From: Formicarius rufipectus | Lineage: Eukaryota; Chordata; Aves; Passeriformes; Formicariidae | DNA length: 64,000 nucleotides | Direction: 5' to 3' | Assembly (NCBI GenBank): GCA_013399695.1 | Contig: VXAU01000683.1 | Coordinates: forward strand, 77,969-141,968 | In this document: one piece after another, positions 1 to 13,439 of the stretch | Layout of the letters: the number at the start of each line of letters is the position of its first letter | Position numbering within the stretch: position 1 is the first letter of the stretch | Translations under genes and position numbers: made by a program | Notes under the pieces: model-generated | What the model was told of the DNA's origin: nothing | The model's input: only the letters and a program-made list of their open reading frames with translations | The model's database searches: none

Positions 1-3000
1 TTTAAAGGATTCCTTGTGTTAGAGGGAAATTTTGTGGCTTGCCAACAACAAGTATTTCCAAAAGATCTCTCCTCCCAACTCCTAGACACACATTGAGTAA
101 TTCATCCAGTGATGTTTTTCATTAAATTTCATTTTAAAAATGGCTCATGACAAAAAATACTGGAGCAGAATGCAAGAATTACAGCTGTGAGGAACATCCT
201 GGAACTCATGATAAATTCATAGGCTATGTTCATAACCTGATGGTGGGAAGTAAAACCCTTTTAAGGAAAACAATAGAAGACAAGGCAGTCACATGTACTG
301 TGTGCATGTATTTATGTTAGAAAGTAAAAAAGTGACAAGTTAGCAAAAATGCTTAGGCAGTTACATAACACCATTAAAGTGTCTGTGCATATAAAGGGTT
401 AATGAGAAGACAACAGTGAAGCTAAGAAAGAACTCATGTAAGTGATGGGAGACACCAGTCAGCAGTGGTTTGCACTAGCAGAGAATCCAATCTGCTGTTC
501 TTGTAGTTTTGGCATTGAAGAAGCTTACTACAGTACTGATTCAAACCCTCGAGACTTACCATACATGCACTAGTGCTGTAACTGAATACATTAATTCAAA
601 GCCTTGTGCCTATTCAAATATTAGTGAAACAGCTAAAGGTGAAACTCACTGTGAAACATTGCTTTTGTCCTATAAGAAATTCTAAGATTTTTAAATTAAT
701 TGAAATGTTAACTTGAAATACTTGTAAGAGAAAAGGTGAAAATACAGAATATCTCTGGAAATACATAAAAAATATTCTAGTATTTCAAAATTAACTAATA
801 GATTAAAAAAAATAAACAGAAAAGAGAGATTTTTAACAAGACACAAAACTCCCTCCACCAGATCTACTGCACCATGTTTGACACTATGTTTGAAAAATGT
901 ATTTTGATTTTATTTGCCCATTCCTTCTGTCTGACTCAGGGCCAGTTGATAGTGCTTTGGTATATACGTGAAAGAACAGATAGGACTAAAGCCAGGGTAG
1001 GAAACAAAGGGTCATGAATATTGTAGTTCAGAGAGAAAGCTCAAACCATGGGGTTAGCAGGACTTTCCAGATAACAAAACTCTGTCTATGTGCTGCAGAC
1101 AGCTCTAATGCTGTCTTTAGCTGGAGACCAGTTTGGTACCAAACTCCACTTTTCTTTGATTTGTGAAGCCAAATGTTCAGACTTCACTTAGACCAAAATA
1201 TTTCTTTTCAGTTTTCACAGCACAAAGTGAGTTTTTCAAACAGAATTTGAGAAAATGATTGCTAAATAGTTTCTCCAGCTGTAACTTTTCATTATACAAA
1301 AACTCAGAAATTTTCCAGCCAGCTATAAATTGAAGTTACAATATTTAATCCTACAGTAACTTTAAAACACGGTAGTGTAAATGAAGTATAATCCATAAAC
1401 CCCTAACATTTCTGTAATTTTCAATTGTCCTTTTATTCTAAAAGTAACAGTTGTAAGCATATTAAAGTTTAAATTATAATTAATGTTGCAAGAAATGTAG
1501 TCAATTTTGTAGCTCATCTAAACCCTATCAGACTTTTTACAGTGAGTTAATGTGCTGTTAGGGAATATCTTCAACACAAATATGATCATAAAAATGATGC
1601 TACTTACAAGACCTGAAGGTGCTTAAGTTTGTTCTAATTAGCATAAGATCTGGGTAAGTTTCTTCCACACAAAGCCCTTTACAGTTTATTGCGGTTCATG
1701 TTGTTTGAAATGGAGTGACAGAAGACTGAAAAAGGAGAATATGGGCAAAGTTTTATTCATGAATCTGTGAATAGCTATGTATCACAGGACTGGGATATTT
1801 GTGTTTCATTCTCACTGTCTCTGGCCTTTGGCAAATCATTCCTGTTGACTTCCAGAATTCCTCTCCATCCCCATCAATTTATCCAAGCTATCTTAAGATC
1901 AGCAGATCAGGGATATAACCAAGCAAGGTTGTGTGACTTTTGACAGCTCTTGCAAGGTTGTATATTTCTAACCCTTTCTGTTTGGTTTTAATCCACAGCA
2001 ATCTTGCTGGATCATGCCCTACATCCACTGTGATATAAATTCTTAGTAAGCTGCTATACTAACTGTGATGTCTGTTGAAACACTCAAGAATTTAACTTTT
2101 GACTAAAGGGGTCATGGCTCCCATTTTCTCTCTCCTGGCATGTTGCAACTCCATTTATAGTGTAATGGGATCAGTTATTCATGCCCATGAACTGTTCTTT
2201 CCTCTCCTTGACAGTTGCTCTGCAAAGTGAGTGGCACACTAAGCCAGGGCCTCAATATACTGCTGCAATGCAACATACAACCAGTGCTGAAAAGTCTTGC
2301 TCACCCCCATCTGCCTGACCCATCTTACTCAATTCCCCCAAAAATCAGTAAGCTTGAGTTGTTGCTCCTGTACGTGTTTATAGTGACTGTAACCACAACC
2401 CATTTAATAGCAGATTGTTGAGACTGTATGAAGAATAAACTATTAATCATCAAACAAAACCAGATCACCAATAGCAAGCATTTCAATAATGATCTGAATT
2501 CCCACTATGAATAGCTCAATCAGAAGGTGTTTGTGTAAAGTATTGGTTGTAAGCTTCCAAATTGCTAATATTTTTGAAGCTGTACAAAAAATAGACTCAA
2601 ATATGATGTATAATTTCCAGATACAAGCTTTAATGTTCTTATTTTTCTTTTAATAATAAGCTAAAGATTTTTGGTCTTTATTCAAGAATTCCATTGGCAA
2701 CAAAAATGTGTTTTGTGGGTACAGACTTCAGTAAAAATTGAGGAAAGGTCTTCAACAGAGAAACATTATGGAGTAAAAAAACCCCTTAAATAGTGCAATA
2801 TAAGTTTTAGATATAATCCAATGCTGATTGAGAACTGCAGAAAGATCCACCTTACAGGTACCTTCTTTTCCTTTTGATCTCAGATGGAACAAATCTATTT
2901 GATTTAATTATGCAACTGAAAGCTTACTATCTCAAAGTATTTGGTTCATAGCCCTAATTCCCAGGCCTGTAACAGATTTGTGAAGTATTATCAACACTTG

Positions 3001-3382
3001 GCTAGAGTTTCCCTCTATTCATTAGCTTATTTGCTGTGGTGATTTGTATATAGGTACTAAGAGAAAGCACTACATGCTCTTGAAGTGGCACCAGACAAAA
3101 ACAAAAGTCAGAAATTATTGGTAAATATGAAGGCTGTGAAGAAAGCATCAGTATGAGAGAAGGTGTGAAGTGATAGAAAATCACTCGTACAAGACATTCA
3201 TCAAGGCTGTACTCTGAAAAGGACAAAGAAAGTAATTCATCTTGGTAAGAACATAAAGCGAGCAGAATGTAAAGTAAATACCAATAAACTGTGATTACAA
3301 TATCTGAACCTTGGAAAATAGCCTGTTTGAGAAATAAAGTATACCAGAGCATGACTTCTGCTAAAACCCAAAATCAAGATTT

Positions 3383-3666
3383 ACAAATCAGTCACATAAA
3401 TCAGTCCATTTTTATTAATAAAATAGATATTTACATCCAGAATATAAAGTCTTGAGTTTCAAACCATCTGTATGACAGTAATGCTACTTATAAATCAGGT
3501 ACATGAGCTATCCATTATTTTCTATGCTTATAAATCAGTCATAGTCACAAAGCATTTTCCTGACTGGAAAATCATTCACTTGATTAATAAATCAGGTGCC
3601 ACTAGACACATATATTACCGATATGAAACTTATATCCTTTGACCACAAGGCCCATTTAATAAATCA
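3383..3666 (+). repeat. Cluster of spaced ATAAATCAG motifs
   Basis: ACAAATCAGTC, ATAAATCAGTCC, TTATAAATCAGG, TTATAAATCAGTC, AATAAATCAGG and AATAAATCATG occur within about 285 bases at uneven spacing (12 to 90 bases). It could be a decayed tandem repeat or chance in AT-rich DNA. Confidence 0.45.
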
Positions 3667-4590
3667 TGAACTCCATATATACCAAGTGCTCGTAAATGCT
3701 CAATTATGAACAATTTAGCAATCCAATAGCAACACAGAACCCTCTAACATAGACACACACAGAACTGTAAAGCCATAGAGATAAGATTTGGTTGGTTGAG
3801 TCTTTTATTAAAGCCAAAGCTTCACTGTATTCCCTGTTCTACTTGCCACTGTGTAATAAATTAGGACTTTGTTTACATAAAACTAGAGAGTAATTTCATG
3901 CATTGTGGGTTGTCAAAGGAGGGGGAGGCAGAGAAGTGAGGGAGATACTAAGAAAACTTCTTGTTCCTGCTTTTTTAACACTTCACACAAAATTGGGAGT
4001 CAAAATCTCTGCTACTTCATTCTAAAACCTTTTGCAGATTTATTTGGCCTTTGCTCCTCACTTTTCTCTGAACTGTTGTACGAAATATATCTACAATTTT
4101 TGTTTGAATTGTCATTATGACTGTGTTATGTCACTAGAAGAACTAATTTACCAATCACTGCATTATGAGACAGGTATCTTAATAAGAATTAAATATAAGG
4201 GGAATAAGTTTCTCTAAGATTAAGGGAAGATATGATATGATAAACTGGGCGCCTTTGAGGTCCTCAGCAGATGGGTGAAAAGCAGTTCTTAACTTGAGAA
4301 GGGCCTCCATTTAGTAGACCTTTCTTGAGTCCAAGTGGTTTCTAAATAGCTCATAAATACGGCTGTGATGATCATAGTATAAACACTTGCAACAAGACAG
4401 AATAATATAACCGAGTAAATATGATACATTATACAAATAAGTAAAATTGTTATTTGAAGTTGTCAACTTGAAGTTTACCATAGCACAGAAAATTACAACA
4501 GGAAAAAAATGTTTCTACAGGTCTAAATACTGTGTTCTAAAAACAGAAATAAAATTCCTAATTAAGAAGAAAGAGATCTTATGTGATCTG

Positions 4591-4660
4591 GAAAAAAACA
4601 AAAACAAACAAACNCCCCCTAACAAAAAACAAACAAAAAACCCCCCTAAAACAACAAACC
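4591..4660 (+). repeat. A/C-rich low-complexity tract with an ambiguous base
   Basis: AAAC units with C runs of five and six bases; the single N at 4614 marks an unresolved base inside the tract. Confidence 0.9.
4614..4614. other. Ambiguous base
   Basis: Single N within low-complexity sequence. Confidence 1.
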
Positions 4661-6289
4661 ATTTTAGATTGAGGTAAATAGTTTGCTTTGGTAGATCTGA
4701 AATTATTTTATTCCAATGCAACTTGACCACTAAACTGGATGACTTATTACTGTTACAGGTTCATTATCACACTTATATCCTTCAGATGAAAGGCACGGAT
4801 GTTGTTGTAGTTACTGAAATAAGTAAACCAACCTACTATGTGATGAAAGTTTAGCTAAAAATCAGGGTTTGCATTTTTAGCATTTACTGCTGCAAGAATG
4901 AATGACTGTGTTGGGGACCATTAAACGGAGACATTCCTACAGGTGCCATCTCTGCAAGGCTATGAAACAACTTCTGCTGCCCATGTTGTGCTCTCCATAG
5001 GTAGAAGAATGCAGGTATAAAATGTAGCACTAAGTTCATAGACAATGGGAGTACGGGGTAGGTAACAAAATAGATGGGAAACAGAGCTGAGAAATAAGGG
5101 TTCACAAAAGAACTTATTAAAAACAACCAGTTTATCTCTAGATAGACTTTCTCAGATTTAAGGAAAACATCTACATACCATGGTACAAAAGAATTATTTC
5201 ACAGCCAGCTGTAGTAAAATAAACCACAAACTTAACCAGGTACCAGCCGGCAGTAATAATAGTTAGTCATTAACTTGTGCATTTCTCTGAAGTGCTCAAG
5301 AGTAACACTTGAGGTTACACACTGAGTTTTGGCTGTTACTGCAATAGCCTGGGAAGAAGGCTTTTCAATGCTAATATTATAGACAAAACTGTATTTTACT
5401 TCTCGAGAAAAGCCATGGCCCCACTCTACATTTGGCTCCACCAGCCAGGAGGGACAGGATCATAACCAGCAGATATCAACCAGCCATACTTTCCCTCAGA
5501 TTTCTTTCCTCATCAGCATCACTGAATATTTTCAGAGAAGTTGTGACGAAGGTACAGCGTGGAGGCACAGCAAGGATAGAACCATGGAAAATACATAGTA
5601 TCTACCTATGGTGGTGTAAAAAAAATCAAATTTTAACTTGCTGCCCTGAATATCTGGAGGGCCAAATTTGACCTCGGTGTCATTAGCTGTACAGTGAAAG
5701 GGTGCCTGCCTTGAAAAACAATTTTGTTCTGACTGCAAAAATGAATCATCTTGCCCTCATAGGGGAAAACAAACTTGTAACACCCTCATTCTTGAGGGCA
5801 CACACAGAGAAATATTTTTATGGTACTCTTTCTTATAGTTGTGATTTTATTGGATCCACCAGTTTGCTGTTCTAAGTGCCAGTCTACGTGAAAAAGCCCA
5901 GAAACACATGAATAAAGCTTACTCTGTTTCAGGAGTTTTTTTATCTCCCCTCCACCCCACCACCAGACCCTATTATAACTATGGCACAATCACAACAGAA
6001 ACAAAAGAAGTTATTCTTGTCTGCTTAGAGAAAGATCTTTTTTGCACCTGTTGATGCCCCTTCTGTCCTTCTTTTAATGTCTTCAATTTTATGGAGTCTG
6101 TTTTCCCTGAGGAAACTAAGATGTTAGGAAGTGAGCCTTTTCAAAATCAAAATTTGAAAATGACTGTTTTGACAACTTTTACAGATAACAACTGAAGCAG
6201 CTTTTAGAGAAAGTACAGCAAAACTAAGACATTTTGATGCAAGAGGTAAAAGGCAAAAATTGAAATTGAAAAACCCAAATGTATGAACA

Positions 6290-6450
6290 AAAGAAGAAAC
6301 TCCTTTTTCACTTGTGAGGGTGATCAAACACTGGCACAGATTGCCCGTAGAGGCTGCAGAGTCTCCACCCTCACCACCCACAGAAATATTCATGTCCAGC
6401 TGGACAACCTGGCCTGGCTAACCCTACTCAAGCAGTGGGTTGAAAGATTT
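6290..6450 (+). mobile_element. CR1 LINE 3' fragment, sense
   Basis: This is a short CR1 3' remnant. The sequence runs through TTTTTCACTTGTGAGGGTGA, CAAACACTGGCACAGATTGC, GAGGCTGCAGAGTCTCCACC, and CTACTCAAGCAGTGGGTTG, matching the order of the CR1 ORF2 terminal region and 3' tail (consensus idea: ends of RNFFTVRVTKHWNRLPREVVESPSL). The 63-codon open frame over it, starting at 6283, is therefore LINE-derived and not a host gene. It is followed by a T run (6448-6459). Confidence 0.85.
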
Positions 6451-6459
6451 TTTTTTTTT

Positions 6460-9400
6460 AATTTAGCTTTTATTTAAAAAATACTCTGCCAAATGTGAGG
6501 GAAATCCTCATTAGCAAGTGAATAGTTTTGAAGCTGATTCAATATTGAATAAATTTTCTTCTTTCCTACAACACCTATTTACTCATAGTCCAACATAGGT
6601 AATATTCTCTTAATGATTATGTATGAGTTTGGAGTTTGTCCAGGTGTCTTATTTAAGAGTATATATTAAAATACTAACATTATTTTAAGAATACATAAGA
6701 AGTCAAAAGTGTGGCCTTCTGTGAGTTCAGATTCAGCTAGAAGATTTTACTACAATGAATTTGGCATTGTATAATAAACTTTTGTCTAATAAATGCGCAT
6801 GTTTAGGAAAGATTAGGAGAGCATGATGCTTGCCACTGGATCTAGACAGGTGTTTAAGACTACATGACAATTTTGGAGGACAACACATTCTGGTTCTGAA
6901 CAAAACATCTCTGTATTTTAATGCTTTCAACTGGTTCTAGATAGGATGCAAGTTTTTGCCAAATGTAAAATTAGAGCTACATTTGCTACCGACATGTTCA
7001 TTATTACACAGCATTCTACAGTACCTTGAATACAAAAGGCAAGAGAAAGAAAGAATTTTCTCCAAGTTAAGTATATCACAGAAATACTATCTCTGAGCAA
7101 ATTACCTTTTCCCTCCTGGCAGGTACATTTCTATTGTCTCTTGTAAGCTAGTCTAGTCCTATCCAGGCATAAATCCAAACTTTTTTTTTTCTTTCTTCAA
7201 CATTTTGAAGTTTTTGTTCATACTCTGCTGATAAGAGGGGACAGGATTCTGAAACCTGAGGAAGATCAATCTATAATGATTTTCTGTATAGAATGTCTTC
7301 TTTTCCCCTAAGAGCCAGCATACAGCTACTACCTTTCTTAAACTCTACCCTCTTCCCCAGTTAATGAAAGACAATGGTTCACCAGAGGAGTGCATGGTTT
7401 GCCTGCATAGAAATGATTTTCATCTTATGAAAAAGTCTACAAATATTGACAGAGGAAAAGTATTAAGTGAAGTGATACTTTACTATTATTAGTCTGAAAT
7501 TTGATTATACATACCAGTTATTATTGCAAGAATCACCCTAAAAGATAGTCGTTGTCAAAATAAAGGAAAATATGGGNNNNNNNNNNNNNNNNNNNNNNNN
7601 NNNNNNNNNNNNNNNNNNNNNNNNNNNNNNNNNNNNNNGAGAGAATATATAATGTGAAAATTCAGACTGAGATTTCAACCTGGATTCTCCACAAAAATTA
7701 AAAGGTATCTCCATATGGCCACTTAACAGGAATAGAATTTCCATCTGCATCTTCAGTTGCATAGTAAGCAAGAATGGGGTTTCATGTTGTTCAAGTGCTG
7801 GATTTCTATTCTGTCCTGAACAAGTTTTGTATTACAGAAAACCCCACAACTGAGTGCATTTATCAAATTGTTCACTAGAATGACACCATGAAACAAAACA
7901 GAAAAAAAAAAAAAAAGAATTAGAAATTGCACCCGTTTTCCCAGACAATGTGGGTGAGACATGAGCTTGTATCAGTATGACCAAAGAATTTTCCTTTCAT
8001 GTGAAAGATGACAGGGGCAGCAATCACTGTCAGCTTTCTCTATCAGAACCAATTAGTCCATCTGTTCTTAGAATGCAGCCTCTAAAGACCTACTGTCTTA
8101 TCTGTGGTGCTTTAGGACCAGATACAGACTTCTTCCTTGGTTGTGAAAAGCACCTAATTCCACAAACACTAAATTCCCTTGGTCAGAACCACTAATTACA
8201 GAGATATGCTAACAAAACAAGAATCAGACTCTATCCCAATGTTTGTGCAGAAATTCAGCATTGTATCATGTTGTGAACATGAAGGAAGCAACAAGAGCTA
8301 ATTCCTCCAAAGCTATTAGTACAGCATTTCATCCTATGTAACAGAGTTAGCAGCTACGAAGATATAATTCTGCTTTCAACTAATAAAGACAAAAAAATTT
8401 CAGTGAGAGACTTCATTCCAAGATCCAACTATTCTGTACCATTTCTGTGGCCATGCCTCTTCCAGTACGGTGACAAATGAGACTGATACTATTATATCCA
8501 ATATTATTTCTTCCACAAATGTAAAAGTAGATAGTGGAAAGCACAGGTTAGTCCTGGAGCATGTAAATTCCAGAGGCATTTAAAGATAAAATGTTGCAAG
8601 TTTGCTAAGCAGGTATATTTTAGAGACTGAGAAATGTCTGAAAGAAGCTGCAAGTTCTATTTCATACTGGTCTTCCCTTTTGTGTTTTGAGCCAGCCAAA
8701 ACACTTTTTACTCTCCAAAACCAACAGCTCCCTAACAGAAAACACTACAGGTATCCATCCCTAAATAGATGCAAGCAATCAACTCCAAGAACATTAACAA
8801 TAGTCAGGCATCAGCCTATCACTGTGAAAGATGGACTATCTGTCCAAGATAACATAGGACCTTGAAGGGTTAAAGCTTGATTTTGCTCCAACAAAGTCAT
8901 CAGGAGATTTGCTGTTGAATTCAAGAGAAAAACCAAGGCTTCACATTTCCAAAGGCACAAATGGCAACAAGACATTCAAGTTACCTGTGGCTTTTGGAAG
9001 CATCACATATAATTGTTTCTTTTGATCTGTGTCTCTTCCAACTGGACTGAGCCTAAATGCACTTTATCTTCCTTTATCCCATATCCTTTGTTTCTTAAAG
9101 CTGTTGTACAACTCTTGCTTTTCACCACTTTTACCTGAGTCTGTAAAATTTCCTCACTGAACACGTATCAGTTAAAGCATATTAAGACCATTAAGCTAAA
9201 GTAGGTTCAAACCAATGAGGTGCTGTTAAAGCTCAGGCTGACACTTTTGAATTTTAAAATCAATGCAGGATGACCAAGCATATTGAATACTTCACACAAA
9301 TCCATAGCACCTGTATAAAATATTTAAAAGCCTGAATTAATGGCCTGATAAAACTCACTTGTTAATTTAGGTAAGATTGGAGTTTCAGGGTGATTTACTA

Positions 9401-9669
9401 AATGTGCATATTTTTAAAGAACATAAAACACTGTGGAAAATGAGTCAGCAATTTCAGTAAGAATCATTCATGGCCAGTGTTGGAAATCCTGCCAAACAAT
9501 CTGTGCTTCCACTTTATGATTTAGAAGTGCTGGATGTTTCTTGGAACTATAAATGGGATATATATTTTCACCTCTTATTCATTAGCTCAAACTTCTCTTA
9601 GGCCTTCTCCTTTTTAAAGAGGAGAAAAAAAATTAATCTGAACTATCTTTTGATGAGCCAGAGGGCTCT
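6460..9669. other. Non-genic AT-rich sequence
   Basis: Between the CR1 fragment at 6.3 kb and the MIR-like remnant at 9.7 kb I see only unique sequence and one gap. No open frame of note. Confidence 0.75.
7577..7638. other. Assembly gap (62 N)
   Basis: Run of N in AT-rich non-genic sequence; open frames crossing it are not real evidence. Confidence 1.
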
Positions 9670-9790
9670 CAAATTATTAGTCAATTAATTCTCACAATAA
9701 ACCTAAGAGATTTGGTAACCATTATCATCCTTTACTGAAAATGGAGAAAACAGAAGTGGAGGACTTGTCAAATGTCACACACTAACAAAC
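9670..9790 (+). mobile_element. Probable MIR SINE remnant
   Basis: The order of elements follows the MIR consensus: CAATTAATTCTCACAATAA, a short CCTAAGAGATTTGGTAACC (GAGGTAGGTA region), ATTATCATCCTTTACTGAAA (ATTATCCCCATTTTACAGA region), ATGGAGAAAACAGAAG (GAGGAAACTGAGGC region) and CTTGTCAAATGTCACACA (CTTGCCCAAGGTCACACA region). It is heavily diverged, consistent with an ancient amniote element. Confidence 0.6.
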
Positions 9791-12700
9791 ATTAACTAAC
9801 ACTAACACATATGAGGCCCCATAACATTAAGTGATGTGAACTGTCATAGCTATGAAGACTTGAAGTTATAGCTTGAATCTGAGCTTTCTGATTATACTCA
9901 GGCAAAGCATACTTCATGTTAATAGAATTTTGGACTGAATAATCTGGCAAACACTGTTATTGCAAAAATAGTGTGGGAACTTTGCTAACCACAACTAGTC
10001 AGAGGGGTTCTGGTTCACACTTCATACAAAGACAATTTGTCATCAGCAGGAATTTCTCTAGCAGTCAGAAAAAATAAAATCCAGGAAGTCAATACAATTT
10101 TTAGAAAGGCAGGATCTTCTCATTAAATGAGACAATGGTGACATTCCATGGAAAAATGGTACTTCCAGTAAGTCCACAATCATTTACTTGTTCGTGGAAA
10201 TCCAATCTAGGCTACAGATGAAGTTCCCCAAGGTTTTTAGCCCGAAAGTATTCAACTTTCAAATACTCAGAGAATTTTGTATCTCTGTTTCAGATGAGAA
10301 AAATCAATTATATAAAAACAAACAAACAGACAAACAAACCAAACTCCCCTCCCCCCAAAAAAAAAAAAAAACAACACACAAATTTTTAAAATTTTACTTT
10401 CCTTGGGAAGAAATTTTTGTAAACCCACTCAAATTCAAAATTACTATCACCAGCATGAAGTCTTTAGTGAATATTCCTGAACCAATCCCATAGGAATAAC
10501 TCATCAAAATACACCAGAAGTGTTTTGGAACATGGAAACTGGGTTTCAATAGAACAATACATTCAAAATATGATATAGGTACAGGTAAAAAAACCCAAAA
10601 CTCAGTATAGACACGCTGTAACAAAATATGCCTATTCACTCATAGGAAAGACCCCTTTTTTTTCAGCTGTGCTCCCTTTCAGCCATCAGGCCAGCCATGG
10701 GTTTTTTTTGCTGTAGCAAACTCTGTAAAGTCCTATTGAGGACCCTGTGAAAAATGTCTTTTCCTTTTTATTTTTTTTTTTCCTTCTTCTTCCCCATCTT
10801 CAAGGCCTGGCTTTTAGTGTACCAGCCTGTTTTGGAAGCCTGCTCTGAGCTGGGTATTCCTTTGTGAAAAACAGGCGCCTTGGTTTTCCCTTCTCTTGCC
10901 TGAAAGATGCATTTCTGTCCCAAAGATATTTGCTGAACACTGAGGGAGGAGACATCTTTCTTCCTGACAGTCCCTTGTAACTGAGTAATCGGGAAATGTG
11001 TTTTGTGTGATCTTAAAAATACATTCTCTTCTCCCACCACTGTAATTTGAGGCAAAACAGTCCTAGTATTTATGCAGTTGTGTCTTATCCACAAGTTTTT
11101 GAGTACGTTATGGAAAAATGGATATGTATCGTTACCGGACTATTGCCACATTATGAATCAAGCTTAAATATAATAGAAGCCTGGTTGCCAAACCAAATTT
11201 GGTTTATCCAGTGTATTTGGATAAAGTTGAGGTCAAATGATCAGCAGTCAGAGGATGGAATTACAGAGATTGTTTATAAATGGAGGTTTGGATACTGGGA
11301 ATTTACTATATGTAACCTTACAATCAGTCACACAAGCAGTGTTACTAAATATATAAGTTCACTCTTACATAGTAGTTCCCTAAAAGCAGATGTGGAAGGG
11401 ATAGGTGCCCCTCTCAGACTTGAAGGCATGTCTTGCCCTTCCAGCGGGTCAGATTTTCTAGAACAGAAAATAGTAAGAATTAACAAAATCAACAGCCAGA
11501 TAAGCCAATACCAAGTGAAACCAATTTTGCATTAATATTTAAACTTGATCTGAATATGAAATTACTTAGAGCCAAAGTATTGGTAACAGTGGTAGAGGTA
11601 CAAAAGTGCAGACTTTTTCCCACGAAGTGTCCACTATTCAGTTTCTCCTTTATATCTTACATCTATAAGAGGTTTCAAATTAGGAAAATGTACAGGAAAG
11701 GAATGTAAGAAGACATCATTTTTGTAAGAGGTGGAAGCTGCAAAGCTCAAATTCTGCAGCAGAAGAGGGAACCAAACATGAGTGCCTTAAGTTTGTTAGC
11801 GCATACTCTCACTTACCTAAAGCCTGTATCAAAACACATTTTACCACTACTAGTTCCAGATGTTAAAAACAAAAAGCCCAATGAACCCTGCTTGAACACA
11901 GCGAAGAGTCTCACAATTAAAAGGATCCAGACAAAAAATGTCACATTTTGATACTTCTCTTTGCAGAAAATGTTTTTTATGCAGTCATACAGAAGAGATT
12001 TGGCTCCAACATCACTTCCTTTCCCCCCTCAACCTCCCAGATGCCGAAACATCTCTGTCTACATGTGGCCAAGCATTTAAAACCCAGCAGTACAGTCTAG
12101 CTGCTCAAGCACCCATTTCCTACCTCCTATAAGGAAAACTATCCACACAAGAAAGAGTTCCTGGGACTAGACTCCAGACAAACATCACCAGTTTGACCAT
12201 GCTGACTGAAATGTTAGCATATCAGTTGATATTAGAGTGTCATGTGCATATCGAACAGTTTTCACTCCATGATATGCATATGAAAAAAAAATCAAGTGTT
12301 TAACTTTTTTAAAGTTATTTTATTGTCTGTTATGTGATACATTGCTTTAACTCTTTTGTTTTAAATTCTTCTACTATCTTCAAAGAGCCTATAATGAGAA
12401 TTTTTACTATAGCTACAAACTGAAGTAAAAAAAATCCCTGATGTAGGTAGGATGTCTCTGCTGGGGTGGAAATTTTTATCTCTTGTCTTCAAAGTGGTTG
12501 CAATGCTGCCAGCTCTGCTAACTATTCAGTGCATCCACAGACACACGCTGGAACTCAGCTATTGACAAAAAAATCAGGACACTTATTCATTCTTAAAAGT
12601 ATGAAAAACCTGTCACTCAGTTTTATTTATAACTTTATGTTCAAGTGCTGTTATATAGTTTCATTTTCATGATACTTCAGTAGGATTCTGGTTCCTATGA

Positions 12701-12834
12701 TGGTCATACTGCATCCTGTCCCTGCACATTTGGTCTCTACATTCATCCTGGCCATCTGACCTTTTGAACTTTGTGTTTGCTTCTGGTTTAAGTGCAATTT
12801 GATCAGGAGATTGTTGTTTATCCACACAAATCTC
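9791..12834. other. Non-genic sequence with one long chance-like open frame
   Basis: It contains the A/C tract at 10.3 kb, a T-rich stretch at 10.77-10.79 kb, and a 162-codon open stretch on the plus strand at 11047-11535 that starts with TTG and matches nothing I know. Nothing else is recognised. Confidence 0.7.
10310..10380 (+). repeat. A/C-rich low-complexity tract
   Basis: (AAAC)n-like units, then a C run and a 15-base A run near 10358-10372. Confidence 0.85.
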
Positions 12835-13315
12835 CTATCACCTTTACTTCAATTTTTTCATGATGAGACGGATTATTCTTGAGCTCAAAGAAGGTGATCC
12901 TTAAGAAGGAGACAACAACAAACCACCCAAGCATCTCTCTTGAACTGTATCCCACAGCATTGTTCTGAGGAGACTCCTGAACAGGCCAAAATCTGCTCTT
13001 CTAAAGTCTAGGGCTTATAATCGTGCCTTGTTTCATTCTCTCAAGAGCTTGAATTCCAGCATTCCATGCTCAGTGCAGCCAAGGTTGCCCCTTCCTTCTT
13101 ATTTCTCAGAAGTCCTTCCTAATTTGTACGTATCAGACCCAGCAAAGTCCCACTATTTGTCAGAGCCCTTGGCAGCTGCACCAGGAAGTTACCAACACTG
13201 CATTCCAGAAACTTTCTGACTGCTTGTGCCCGTCTGTGTTAGCCACTCAGCAGATATCAGGATTGTTAAAGTTCCCATGAAGACTAAGACCTGTAACGTG
13301 AGGCTGTTTCAGTTG
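12835..13315 (-). mobile_element. CR1 LINE ORF2 endonuclease-region remnant
   Basis: Read on the minus strand, this region aligns with the 5' (endonuclease) part of CR1 ORF2. Starting near 13300 and reading down, it shows a block corresponding to GDFNxPDxCW (here altered to GNFNNPDIC followed by a stop), then GHKQS, a block corresponding to the NKEGLVGNVKLKG region, a SDHEMVEF-type block, FRRADFGLFRDLLG (here close to KSRFWPVQESPQ), and LFKDHLLQAQE (here RITFFELKN). Several stops and frame changes are present, so it is dead. It is a different portion of the element from the other three fragments in the window, with no 3' end nearby, so it is either an internal piece or one with diverged flanks. 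Confidence 0.8.
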
Positions 13316-13439
13316 TTTGAAGGTCTCTTTTATTACTTCTTCCTACTTCTAGACTGCTTGTCCAGATGAAAACTGCAAACATTTTCATCAACAGGCACAC
13401 AGGATAGTATTCAGTATTGAAAAAGTTCTTTGTTTTACA

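Larger units (their letters stand above)
1..6289. other. Non-genic AT-rich sequence
   Basis: No exon, RNA gene or recognised element was found apart from the A/C tract at 4.6 kb and the ATAAATCAG cluster. Open frames here are at most about 116 codons, with no recognisable domain. Confidence 0.75.
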
